This document shows, one piece after another, positions 12,933 to 23,312 of a stretch of 64,000 bases of DNA. Source of the DNA: Lolium rigidum (Eukaryota; Streptophyta; Magnoliopsida; Poales; Poaceae); assembly GCF_022539505.1 (NCBI RefSeq), contig NC_061513.1, positions 182,682,017 through 182,746,016 of the forward strand, read 5' to 3'. Position 1 is the first letter of the stretch, and each line of letters begins with the position of its first letter. Below the pieces are notes generated by a model. The model saw nothing but the letters and a program-made list of their open reading frames with translations. It was not told where the DNA came from and searched no databases. The position numbers and the translations under genes are program-made.

Positions 12933-13929
12933 TTGATATTTGATAACTACTCCGCAAATCCTCATCCTGCCGACACTTTTCCTGCTCCCTCCTTCTCGAA
13001 GAAAACACTTGTCGCTGATGACCTTGTCGAAGGTTCTTCAAGTAAACACTCCCCGCAAGATTTGCAAGAACTTCGCCAACAACTTCAATCCATGAAAAAG
13101 CAAACTCTTGCGATGATGGAGCAATCTCGCAAAGCATCCGAAAGGGAAAGGATTGCTCTTCAACAAGCTAAAGAAGCCATAACTGCCAAGGAAGCTGCTA
13201 TTTCAGAAGCTGAAAAGGCAACTACTCGAGAAAATTTTATGCTTGATTTGATGATTGAGGCCAGTGCAGATATGTCAGGTATGCTCTTGCAAACCGAGAT
13301 TCCCGTTTTCTCGCTATTTCCTTTTTTCGAGATTCTTATGTTGTCGCCAACTAGGCTCCTTTATCGACGCTGCTGCTGAGGATGAAAGGGTGAATACCAG
13401 GACGAACCTCCTTGATAATCTTTCTCTCGACCATGGTTCTCTATTCTGGGCCACTCCCGAGCGAACCCGACAAATTGTTAGGTTTCAAGACCGCGCCTGT
13501 CAGGTTCGCGAGTTCCTTGATTTCTGCACCAGGACATTGACTCTGGTTTACAAGACGTTGTTTCCTCGGAACGAGGCACCCGACACTATTCTTGGATTGT
13601 TGGAGAAGTTTCAAGATGCTCCTCGTATCCATCACTTTGTGCGGGCTCAACTATCTGCTGGCGCCAGGTTTGCTATGATGATGATCAAAATCTGCTATCC
13701 CAAGTTTGACATTAGCCAAATTGTTACCAAGTGCTTAGCCAAGATGGCGAAAAGGAAGAGGGATGTCAGCAAAATTGATGATCATGTGACCCCTGTTGCA
13801 GAAGATATGATGGATGGACTTCTTCGGATGGACTCTGAATTCTTCGAAAGGGGCAGCTATGCTGAACATAGTACCCGCACTGCAAATACTGGACGGATGA
13901 CCATAGATAATATACTGCGCCGGAATTGA
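12933..13929 (+). pseudogene. Second 3' exon block of the antisense ORF (coiled coil plus C-terminal domain)
   Basis: Begins after a good acceptor (TTTTCCAG, 12925-12932). It encodes a Gln/Lys/Glu-rich coiled coil (ELRQQLQSMKKQTLAMMEQS onward) up to about 13280. After a probable intron near 13280-13353, a folded-looking domain starts with SFIDAAAEDERV and includes LFWATPERTRQIVRFQDRAC, running open to TGA 13927-13929. It lies downstream of the stop of the first block, so it is either an alternative C-terminus reached by splicing past 12745 or a second gene. About 224 codons of the last exon are intact. It is unrelated to pol enzymes, and I do not know its function. Confidence 0.6.
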
Positions 13930-14454
13930 CTTTCTTTTTCTTTTAACCTGTCGATGGCGTCATGTATTGTTGCAAACATATATTATATTGTAAAGTTTAG
14001 GAAATATTTCTATTTTTCTTTCTCAAGCCCCCGAGTATTTCGGTGGTAAATCTCTTTATTGTGTATGTGAGGTTGTAAACCAAGGCACCAGAATTTTTAT
14101 TGAGTATACTATATTTGCGGGTACAAGCCCCCTGAGTATTTTGTTCTTTTGCTGATTGCTATTTTGTACTTTTTTTTATTTGGCGAGGTATTTGATACCA
14201 AGGCGAAATATTTCTTGCCAGTTAGATTCATCTATGTTGTGTATATGTTGTAACTTCGAGGCGCAAGCCCCCGAGCATGTCGAAAAAAATATGTATCTCA
14301 TCACTATATTTTATTATATTGCAGCACCGCGAGCCCGCCTCATTAAAAACCTTTCCAGTCCCACTCGGTGCACTGAAAAGGAAAAGAGTGCGTCTGAAAA
14401 CTCGCGGGCATTTCAGTACATTGTATTTTTACAAGGGAGGACTATTTTTCGGCT
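13930..14454. other. Non-coding spacer between antisense ORF and pol, with polypurine-like motifs
   Basis: 525 bases where the convergent transcripts of pol (minus) and the antisense ORF (plus) both end. It is A/T-rich and includes GCCCCCGAG at 14027 and 14267 and a variant GCCCCCTGAG at 14127. I see no ORF or RNA gene here. Confidence 0.5.
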
Positions 14455-15840
14455 CTAGGCGTAGAAACGCCTGAGCTGCGCCACGTTCCAGGGGTTTTTC
14501 TCGGGAACCCCTGTCTTCTTGTCCTTAATCCTGTACGCTCTTCCTTCGATTACTTCCGTGACGACGTAAGGGCCCAGCCATGGTGATTCGAGCTTTTCAG
14601 TACTTTGCTGATTGAGCCGTAAGACCAAATCACCGACCTGGAAAGATCTTGGCCGCAACCTTCGACTGTGGTAGTTTTTCAGGTCCTGCTGGTACTTGGT
14701 GACTCGTGAAAGTACTTCATCCCGAGCTTCGTCGAGTGCATCCACATCGTCCTCCAAAGCTCTTCTTGACGTTTCTTCGTCATACTCTGTGACTCTTGGG
14801 GAGTCATGCTCTATTTCGATCGGTAGTACTGCCTCAGCTCCGTGGACTAAAAAGAACGGAGTTTCTTGTGTCGCCGTATTTGGTGTTGTTCGAATACTCC
14901 ACAAAACACTTGGCAATTCTTCTGCCAAGTATGCCGAGCCTTTTCAAGCGGTCCTAGCGGGCGCTTTTAATACCGTTGCGAGATGATACCATTGGCTTTC
15001 TCGACTTGGCCGTTGGTTTGCGGGTGCCCAAGCGACGCGAAGTGCAATTTGATGCCTACTTCGCGCGGTATGCCTTGAACTCCTTGGACGTAAAGTTACT
15101 GCCATTGTCTGTGACGATGCTGTGAGGTACTCCAAACCGAAAAACGATGCTCTTCACGAATTTTATGGCTGACGCTGCATCTGGCAAATTTATCGGCTTT
15201 GCTTCTATCCACTTGGTGGATTTATCGACAGCAACCAACATGTACTCGTATCCTCCTGGCGAAGCCTTGTGTAATTTGCCCACCATATCAAGTCCCCATT
15301 GGGCAAAGGGCCAAGATAATGGTATTGGCATCAGCTCTGCTGCTGGGGAGTGTGGTTTTGCGGCGAATCTTTGGCACGCGTCGTAGGTTCGTACTATCTC
15401 TTTTGCATCCTCAATTGCTGTCAACCAGTAAAATCCAGCCCGAAAAACCTTGGCCGCAATAGCTCGACTGCTCGCGTGGTGACCACATATTCCCTCGTGT
15501 ACATCCTTTAAGATTATTCTTCCTTCTTCGGGTGTAACGCACCTTTGCAGCACTCCCGAAATACTGCGCTTGTATAACTCCCCTTTGACCACTGTGAAAG
15601 CTTTGGATCGTCGAATAACTCGCCTTGCTTCAATTGGATCGTCAGGTGTTTCTTTCCTTAGGATATACGATATGTACGCTTGCATCCATGGGATTTCTAC
15701 CATCATCACCAGCTCCTGGTCCTCTTCTTCATCTGGAACTTCTTTGAGAGGCGCCGAAGTTTTCTCCTCCTTCGTCTTCTTCTGCACCTTCTTTGTCTTT
15801 GTGGATCTCTCGGCTATCTCTTCCCAAAACACCCTCGAGC
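14455..15840 (-). pseudogene. Tat-lineage integrase, decayed
   Basis: Minus strand, joined from two frames (about 15840-15056 and 14928-14455). The zinc-binding domain reads HEGICGHHASS then FYWLTAIEDAKEIVRTYDACQ; the first cysteine of the usual CxxC is replaced by tyrosine. The catalytic core shows WGLDMVGKL, VAVDKSTKW and SIVTDNGSNFTS, giving the first two aspartates. The region of the final glutamate falls in a frameshifted stretch near 15056-14930. The C-terminal segment includes VLRLNQQSTEKLESPWLGPY and ends at 14455. The product would insert the cDNA into the genome; this copy cannot make it whole. Confidence 0.85.
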
Positions 15841-16250
15841 GGGATTGGGAGGCACTGCGACCCGATGTTTGCGAGAACATCGGCTTCATCATTGCTCAGC
15901 CTACTGATGTGATTTACTTCACATCCATCAAACAGCTTCTCAAGCTCGTTGTACACCTCCTTGTATGCCACCATGTTGTCATTGACTGCATCACATTGGT
16001 TCATAACTTGCTGAGCTACCAATTGTGAGTCGCCAAAGATTTTTAGTCGAGTCGCGCCGCAGGCTTTCGCCATCTTCATCCCGTGTATAAGGGCTTCATA
16101 TTCTGCTTCATTGTTAGATGCGTTTGGGAACGTCATCCGTAGGACGTACTTCAATTTGTCGCCTTCAGGTGATATGAGTATCACCCCTGCACCAGCTTGT
16201 TCAACTCTCTTGGATCCATCGAAGTTCATGGTCTAGGTTCTCGACAAATC
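15838..16250 (-). pseudogene. Second (archaeal-type) RNase H of the Tat-lineage element
   Basis: Begins with MNFDGSKRVEQAGAGVILIS and continues with NNEAEYEALIHGMKMA, IFGDSQLVAQQVM and LSNDEADVLA. These supply the four acidic residues (D, E, D, D) of a ribonuclease HI fold. It lies between the ordinary RNase H and the integrase. This dual arrangement is the recognised hallmark of the Tat/Ogre group and is the main reason for my lineage call. The frame changes to that of the integrase around 15840. Confidence 0.82.
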
Positions 16251-17690
16251 TGGGGGTCCTGTATTTTGCAACTCCATCCACTCTGCAATGAAGTCTGGTA
16301 AAAGTTGCGACTTGATTGCCTTCCTTTTTTCATACGTGATGTCCCGAGGGGAAAGTTCTATTCCCCAAAGGGAGACACGCCCTGTAGCTTCTGGATTGTT
16401 CAATATATTTGATAGAGGTGCTTCATTGACTACTATTATCGGGTGTGCCGAAAAATAGTGGCGCAATTTTCTTGCTGTTGTAATTACTCCATATGCTAGC
16501 TTACGAGTACTGCGGGTACCACTGTTTTGAAGGCGATAGAACTTCACTGATGAAATATACCGGCCTTTGCACTCCATGGAGTTTTCCTTCCTCCTCTCTT
16601 TCAACGACTAGTGCCGTGCTAACCACCTGAGGTGTGGCTGCGATGTATAGCAGGAGAGGTTCCTTCTCTTTTGGTGCCACTAAGATTGGTGGTGTCGAAA
16701 TTGTGCGCTTTAAATCCTCGAAAGCTCGCTCCGCCTCTTCATTCCATTGGAATTTCTCTCCTTGCTTGATTAGAGCGTAAAACGGTAACGCTTTTTCTCC
16801 CAATGCGCGACGAATCTGCTTAAAGCTGCGACTCGCCCAGTTAGCTGCTGTACTTCCTTCATTTTTGTTGGCTTCCTCATTGTTACGATAGCTTGGATTT
16901 TTCGGGATTTGCTTCAATCCCTCTTGCTGAAACAAGAAAACCAAGCAGTTCTCCTGCAGGGACGCCAAAGGAACATTTTGTTGGGTTCAATTTGAGACAG
17001 AACTTGTCGAGGTTGTCGAAGGTTTCCTTCAGATCCTCGATTAGCGTCGTCCCCTTTTTTGATGTTATGAGGACATCGTCGATGTACACTTGTACATTTT
17101 TCACAATTTGTGTCGCCAAACACTTCTGCATCATCCTTTGGTATGTTGCTCCCGCGTTTTTTAAACCAAAAGGCATTGTTCTATAGCAAAACACGCCATA
17201 AGGTGTGATGAACGCTGTTTTGACCTCATCTTCTTCTTTTAATCTGATCTGGTTATAACCAGAATATGCATCCAGGAAGGAAAGACGTTCGCACCCTGCC
17301 GTGGAATTGATAATTTGATCGATCCTAGGGAGGGGAAAGTGATCCTTTGGACAATGTTTATTAAGACACGTAAAATCGACGCACATGCGAAGGACTTTAG
17401 TGTTTTTCTTCTGCACCAACACTGGATTTGCTACCCATGTGGCCTCTGTATGCAGCTCCTTGATAAAACCAGCTTCTCTTAATCGATTGATTTCTGACAG
17501 CATAGCTTTGCGGTTTGGCTCCGAAAAACGCCGCAAAGGTTGTTTGATTGGTCTCGCTAATGGATCCAAGTTTAGGTGGTGCTCGGCAAGTTCCACTGGG
17601 TACTCTCGGCATGTCGGCTGGACACCATGCGAAGATTTTCCAGTGCTCACGGAGGAACTCGACGAGCGCGCTTTCCTATGCGAGGTCCAT
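16250..17690 (-). pseudogene. Tat-lineage reverse transcriptase and first RNase H, decayed
   Basis: The RT domain runs from about 17500 downward with NPVLVQKKNTKVLRMCVDFT, FPLPRIDQIINSTAGCERLS, LDAYSGYNQIRL and the catalytic VYIDDVLI box. The connection and the first RNase H follow in other frames (FEDLKRTISTPPILVAP, LLLYIAATPQVVSTALV, VYFISEVL, and HPIIVVNEAPLSNILNNPEA). At least two frameshifts (near 16890 and 16510) break it. A replacement is visible in the first RNase H: the usual DAS-type motif reads YIAATP, as is common where a second RNase H is present. Confidence 0.83.
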
Positions 17691-18432
17691 GTTTGCTGCG
17701 ATGGACGTCGTCTTCTTTGGATCTGTCGGGTGAATATGCACCTCCTTGGAATCCTTTGCGGTGTTAAAGGTTGGCTCTTTATTAGGCCTCCCCACATCTG
17801 GTAGCACATCATAATCAGTCGTAAGCCTTGACTCCATGTATTCTGCTTGCATCCCGAAAGTTTCTGATAGTCGATGAAAATCCTTGTCACATTTATCGGC
17901 TAAAGCGAAGCTTCCTTTCACTGTAATTGGTCCCCTAGGTCCAGGTAACCTCCACAACAAATATGTATAATGTGGTACTGCCATAAACCAGGCATATGCT
18001 GGCCGTCCCAACAAGGCGTGATACTGTGACGGGAAATCCACGACTTCGAACTCCAGCTTCTCTATCCTGTAGTTTTCTCGGGTCCCGAACTGAACGTCGA
18101 GATTAATCTTCCCCAGCGGATAACTTGGCTTCTCCGGTGTGATACCGTGGAATCGTGTATCGGTCGATTTCAGGTTTGCTAGGGATATTTCATCTTCCTT
18201 AGTGTATCTGCATACATAAGGTTTAAACTGCTGCCGCCATCTATGAACACTCGAGATACATCGAATCCCGCAATTACTGCTGGTAAGATCAATGCTTGAT
18301 CGCCTACGGTCGAGGAACTTGCTGTGGATGATCAGCTATTGTGAAGCCAATATCTTGCCACGACCGGTTAAGGTACTCGGCTCGTTGGTGGAGGCATCTT
18401 CTCTGCCATAAACACTGTCGCGAGATTACTTT
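17676..18432 (-). pseudogene. Tat-lineage protease region of pol, truncated at the gap
   Basis: The frame from about 18041 reads YHALLGRPAYAWFMAVPHYT, the conserved stretch just after the aspartic protease in this group, then a lysine- and aspartate-rich linker to the RT. Further upstream, fragments such as the minus-strand complement of 18330-18370 belong to the protease itself but are frame-disrupted. The sequence stops at the N run beginning 18433. Confidence 0.65.
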
Positions 18433-18532
18433 NNNNNNNNNNNNNNNNNNNNNNNNNNNNNNNNNNNNNNNNNNNNNNNNNNNNNNNNNNNNNNNNNNNN
18501 NNNNNNNNNNNNNNNNNNNNNNNNNNNNNNNN
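18433..18532. other. Assembly gap (100 N)
   Basis: Exactly 100 N, the conventional placeholder for a join of unknown length. It falls in the gag/protease region of the Tat-lineage element; translations across it are meaningless. Confidence 0.99.
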
Positions 18533-18655
18533 CTTTGCGGGCCGTCGCTCTGAGGGACTGGGGCCAGCCGCAGCCCTAGTTGTTCCCGGCTCTACCGTGT
18601 TGCCCGTCTCTGCCCGCCAGGGGGTTTCTGACGTCAACACAGCTACTGCCTTGGC
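18533..18655 (-). pseudogene. Short gag remnant, probably of the Tat-lineage element
   Basis: On the minus strand the stretch encodes LTSETPWRAETGNTVEPGTT and continues Ala/Pro/Ser-rich into the gap, in keeping with a disordered gag segment. The rest of gag and the 5' LTR are absent; CACTA-type sequence begins next. Confidence 0.4.
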
Positions 18656-18679
18656 TGCACTAAATATGCTAACAGTTGG

Positions 18680-18902
18680 TTAAAAAGATGCTCCAGGTTT
18701 GTTGTAGTGCTCCAGGTGATTGCTCCAGGTTTTGTTTGATGTATTGTAGATTCTCCAGGTTAATTTGTTGTAGATGCTCCGGGTTAATAATATTTGTTGT
18801 ATTGATGCTCTAGGTTAATAATGCCAGCTGTATTGATGCACCAGGTTTTGTTTGATGTATTGTAGATGCTTCGGGTTAATTTGTTGTAGTGCTCCAGGTT
18901 AA
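18680..18902 (+). repeat. Degenerate GCTCCAGGTT repeats
   Basis: About nine spaced copies of a GATGCTCCAGGTTAAT-like unit with variants such as GCTCCGGGTT and GCACCAGGTT. They resemble CACTA subterminal repeats but do not match the GTGGCGCAC motif at the other end of the element. Confidence 0.65.
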
Positions 18903-18954
18903 AAAAAATAGGAACTATATATGTCCAGCAATATATGTCCAGGTTTTCTGGTTT

Positions 18955-19023
18955 ATGGTGGATATGGTGGATATATGGTGTATATGGTGGATATGGTGGA
19001 TATATGGTGTATATGGTGGATAT
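18955..19023 (+). repeat. Minisatellite of TATGGTGGATA units
   Basis: Two nearly identical 29-base units built of GGTGGATAT and GGTGTATAT blocks plus a partial third. No coding meaning. Confidence 0.8.
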
Positions 19024-19193
19024 TTTTGCAGGGATTTCATTGAGTTGCCCATTTCTCCCGAAGCGTTGATTAACTTCCGTTTCGGTTGAGAAATGGGCAC
19101 TCCTACGTAGAAAAATTAGCAAAAGTCATGCCGAATTTTCTGGTTGACTTTTGTACTAACTTGTTGCCTCTTTTTAATGAAGTGCAAATAAAC

Positions 19194-21222
19194 ATGTCGG
19201 GCAACACTTCTAAGCCCGGAGCCGGAACGAAGAAGCGAGAGAGGCCAACAAGGACTTCTGGGAGGGCTACGAGCAGCCCCGGAAGGCCGCCGCCGAGTCG
19301 CCCGACGATGAGGAAGAGGGCCGGGACGCCGCCTCCGAGGGAGAGGGCCGGGACACTGCCTCCGAGGGAGAGGGCTGGGGGGCAACCGCCGACACCGGCG
19401 ACGATGACGATACCTGGGACGACGCCGCCCAGACCGGTGAAGAGACGGCCGGTGAAGAGAACGCGGCCAACCGCACGGAAGGTGATAGCGGCGGCAACCC
19501 TCAGGAGGGTAAGAAGAAGAGGACGGCGAGGAGGCCAAGGAGGGATCGGAGGCCGCAAGTGCTCGCCAACGTCACCGATCATTTCACGGTAGTCTCCGAA
19601 AGTGGCCTACCCTTGGAGCCTTCGTGGGTTGCCAAAGGGTACGGCATGCAACTAGGGTGCATCGTCCGTGAAACCGTGCCGATCCTAACTCAGGACCTCA
19701 GAAGCAAGGAGAACGAGGCTATCGCCCAATCCCTCCTCCGAAGCTTCACCAACGATACACGTTCCCGGAGCCGTTAAATAAGAAGGTGGACTCTTTAGCT
19801 CTCACGAAGATGAGCACCGCCTTGAGCAGCTGGAAGAACCGGCTGAAGGGAAAGATCGAGGCCGGTGAAAGCTGGGAGAGGATAAGTAGCAAAGACCCGT
19901 CGCTCTCCTTAGAAGACTTTAATGCATTCAAGTCTTACTTACGGTAGTGACGCTGTTAAAAAATGGACCGCCTGGGGAAGAAAATGCGGGATTTGAACTT
20001 AGGGACCCACCATTGCGGAAGCGGCGGTTACCGAGGAAAACAGCCCACTTGGGACAAGGAGGATGCCGAGATGGTACGTCCGGGGAAAGAAAACCCCTGG
20101 CACAAAATCCGGGATGAACGAGGCTAGGAACTTTGTCCGGTCCCGCTACTACTTAGACTGGAAGACGGGGGAATTTATTACGGATCACGAAGACGTGAGG
20201 GATTTCGAGAAGTACCTGGTAAGGATAGTTCTATATTATTTCGCTCATCTTATTAGGCAATGAAGCCAAATGGGCTAACCTTAAGTTCCTTTGTCTAAAG
20301 GATGAAGAGTTGACGAAGGCTGGCCCGTCGTCCCAGGGGTCGACGGAACCGTGGGACACGCCTTTCAAAAGGGCGATGAACAAGTACAAGGAGAGGGAGC
20401 CAGACAAGCCACCGACGTCGGGTGGCCGTGTGTCCGGCTTTGGCACAAGTATGAAGCTATCCGAGTACTACGGATCGGATGCCAAGACGAGAAAGCTGGA
20501 GAGGAGGTCATCGGCTAAGGATAAATCCGAGGTTCAGGAGCTGAAGAAGAAGGTGGAGTCACTAGAGAAGCTGGTGGCCGAAAAGCCAGTGGAGAACACG
20601 GAGATGATGAACAAGTTATTGGACGAGAAGATCCGGCAGATCATCCCCCCTGGGTTGATGGAGGGGTTAGCTGCTTGGAATGCGGGAGGTCAAGTGGGGC
20701 CGATACATGTGCCCAGCATTAGCGGCAGCAACTCAAGCTTCCACGTGTCGCCGACGGTGCTGCTCCACCCGACGCCGGCGTCGGGCTCCACCCGAACGCC
20801 GCCGCAGCTCCAACCGCCGCCGCAGCTCCAACTGGTCGCATCGACGCCCCCAACCGCCGCCCTTGTATCGACAGTAGCCGAGATCGACGCCATCAAGGAG
20901 GTAAACTCATTAGTTACTCCTTCGCGTCATCTTCTTTAACTATATATGCCTTTCGTGACTGCCATCTCACGATGCCCAACATGGCGCCCCGACTCGGGAT
21001 GAACAATGCATACTTCGCAAACGGTGGAGCCCGGCGGCAAGTTGGTGGAAGTTGCTAGCGGCTATGTCATGGCTTCCCGCGTTATGCACGGCGCTACATT
21101 GGCGGAAGACGTGGCGAAGGTCAAGTTGGTAATGGTAGTGCCGGAGTACCGCTACGCCATCCCCCCTTTCAACCTCCGGGCACAGAAGAAGGCGAGGTTT
21201 TGCCCCTTGGGGATTGCACCTC
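19194..21222 (+). pseudogene. CACTA-associated Transposase_24-like gene, decayed
   Basis: ATG at 19194 (SGNTSKPGAG). After a one-base shift near 19240, a long Glu/Asp/Gly-rich frame leads into a conserved core: SWVAKGYGMQLGCIVRETVP, ILTQDLRSKENEAIAQSLL, then MSTALSSWKNRLKGKIEAG and NFVRSRYYLDWKTGEF. A probable intron begins at 20220 (GTAAGG). The next exon (from about 20300) has STEPWDTPFKRAMNKYKERE and a coiled coil (SEVQELKKKVESLEKLVAEK), and a later exon (about 21000-21222) reads SGYVMASRVMHGATLAEDVA. Frameshifts near 19240, 19750 and 19945 disable it. The family (Ptta/En/Spm type) is thought to bind element ends. The final exon is split by the nested CACTA element at 21223. Confidence 0.78.
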
Positions 21223-23312
21223 CACTACAAGAAGAACCCTCCTACAGCAATACATACTTAGCAACGATTCAAATATTTGGTGCAAAATTTTACATAGATA
21301 CAGATGTATCTGTTGCAGTCTACCTCCGTTGTACATATACACATTTCAGAGAAAAACGTTTTACTAGCCCAGCCCATTAAGCTCGCTTACGTATTCTTTA
21401 AACCCACCACTGATGCGGGGGCGGCCACGAAGGAACGGTTGCAACCCTAGTCCCCTCCCCTAAACCTAGCCGCCTCCCTGCTCTTTTCAAGGCGTCGCTC
21501 GCCGTTGCCTCGTCGGTGATGCTAACACCTCCCACTGCTCTCCTTCTATTGTTACGATGAGGAACATGGACATCTCTTAGGACCAATTCAATCATGGCTT
21601 TGCAGATTGCAGTCGCATACCATGAGATCCCTGCCAGGTTCGCTCGCAGTGATGCCAATATGGATTTGGGCTATTCCATGACACGGAGGTCGATCTCTCG
21701 AAGAGCCGCGGCGGTGATTTGGAGAACGGCCGGCGCGGTTGAATAGGGGAACGACAGAGGTTCAGGTTCCAATCACAATTTCTTATTTCCCATGTCAGAT
21801 TCCTCTCTCCTTTTCCCTTACTTGATCCGTGTTCAGCTCACCATGTTTCTAGAATTTATGTCCTTGCCTATTCCTCCCGTCAGAAGCTGTTCCTCTGCAA
21901 TATTTATTTTCTTTCTTCAGCGGGCTTCTTCCCTTTGTATTCTATGACCGGTGCGGTTGTTTCTTTCCACTTGATGTTTTTTTCTCCTTTGCCTAGATGA
22001 TGCAAAATATGGAGCATGGCTGTATGATGCGTCGAGAATGACCAGTCACTTCCGTTTGGTAAGCAACCTTCTCTGCTTCTTTATCAAATTTTGTTTGTTA
22101 GTTTTTTTATCTGGTCAGTACAAACTAAGCCCTGGAGGATATGGAATTATCGGCAGTGCTTGTACAGATGTTGCGTCCCCACGGAAGGTAAATGAGGCAG
22201 GGATCTCATGAAGATGAAGGTACACAGCATACTCGACACCAGACTGATTACAGTAAACCAGCTTAAATCTTATTTCATATATCTTGATTCAGTTTGGATA
22301 TTGCTTCATATTGACTATACGTTTATGAAAAGAAAAATATTGTATAACACAAGCTTATTTATCTTGACTCACCTGTTCTACATAGTACATATCTAATCAA
22401 ATACTAGGTAGATAATTAACGTGTTGTAGTTTATGAAGTTTATCAAGGCATATTTACTTGCGGTGGTAGTTATTTCTAGTTATGAAGGATTTTTACCTTT
22501 ATATTTAATCAACCCTGAGAGTTGGATTAGTTGATAATAAGCACGTTGTTAGAGTGCAGTTAAACATAAGCTGCAGGAAAACTACCAAGATATGCATATA
22601 TTAATGGACCAATGATTTTTGGTACTACGTACTTACAGTTCTTCGTTTCCCGCGACGTTCTTTGTATATTTCCAGGAATTCCTACTTTCATACTTAATAG
22701 GAATTCTTTTTATTGCAGGACCGGCGAATCAACAAGGACTTACTAAACTTGGATATAAGCTGGGAACATATCTAGATCCTATCAGGCTAGGGCCCTACTA
22801 GAGGAAGAATATTAGTGTAGATACACAGTAGTAGTTACATTTTAATGTTCTGAATAAAGATTGTAAGCTCTGTACTCTTTGGATTATTTTCTTGTACTAT
22901 GACAGTGATTGAAATAATATACATGAATTATTTCTTCATGCAATGTGGTGTTCCGTGATTTTTTTTTGTATTGGGTTATGTTTCTTCCAAATTATTTCTT
23001 CACTAGAATTAAGTGCTCGAACAAATGCAGTCCGCCAAATAATTTATTTCGACAAAAAGTCATACTTATTTTAAAATAATGGTTCAATACTTTATATTAT
23101 GTACCAACGCATATATTTGTTGCTTAACCTCTGTTGTTATTTTGCAACGCTTTATCAATGGGTTACCAACGGGTCTATATGCGTTGCATTGTACCCTTGC
23201 AACACCCAAAAACGCAACGCATTTTTATCCGTTGGTAGAGTCGTTAGCAACGCCTATTTTGGCATTTAGATACATATATATGTGTTGTTGTAGGAGGGGT
23301 CCTCTTGTAGTG
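21223..23312 (+). mobile_element. Complete nested non-autonomous CACTA element, 2090 bp, TSD CTC
   Basis: Left terminus CACTACAAGAAGAACCC; the right terminus ends in GGGGTCCTCTTGTAGTG, its imperfect inverted complement over about 28 bases. Both sides are flanked by CTC (21220-21222 and 23313-23315), the three-base duplication expected of CACTA elements. Subterminal GCAACG/CGTTGC motifs cluster at 23110-23260. No transposase is present. The interior looks like a small spliced transcript: an ORF at 21594-21746 (50 codons), acceptor/donor pairs around 21995-22060 and 22150-22190, a TATTGCAG acceptor near 22720 and AATAAAG at 22854. I do not recognise the product, which may be a captured host fragment. 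Confidence 0.88.

Noticed and set aside
18341..18640. ORFs spanning the first N run
   Set aside because: Unknown bases were translated as X; continuity across a placeholder gap has no meaning.
18955..19023. CRISPR-like direct repeats
   Set aside because: Units are contiguous without spacers, in a plant genome; a minisatellite.
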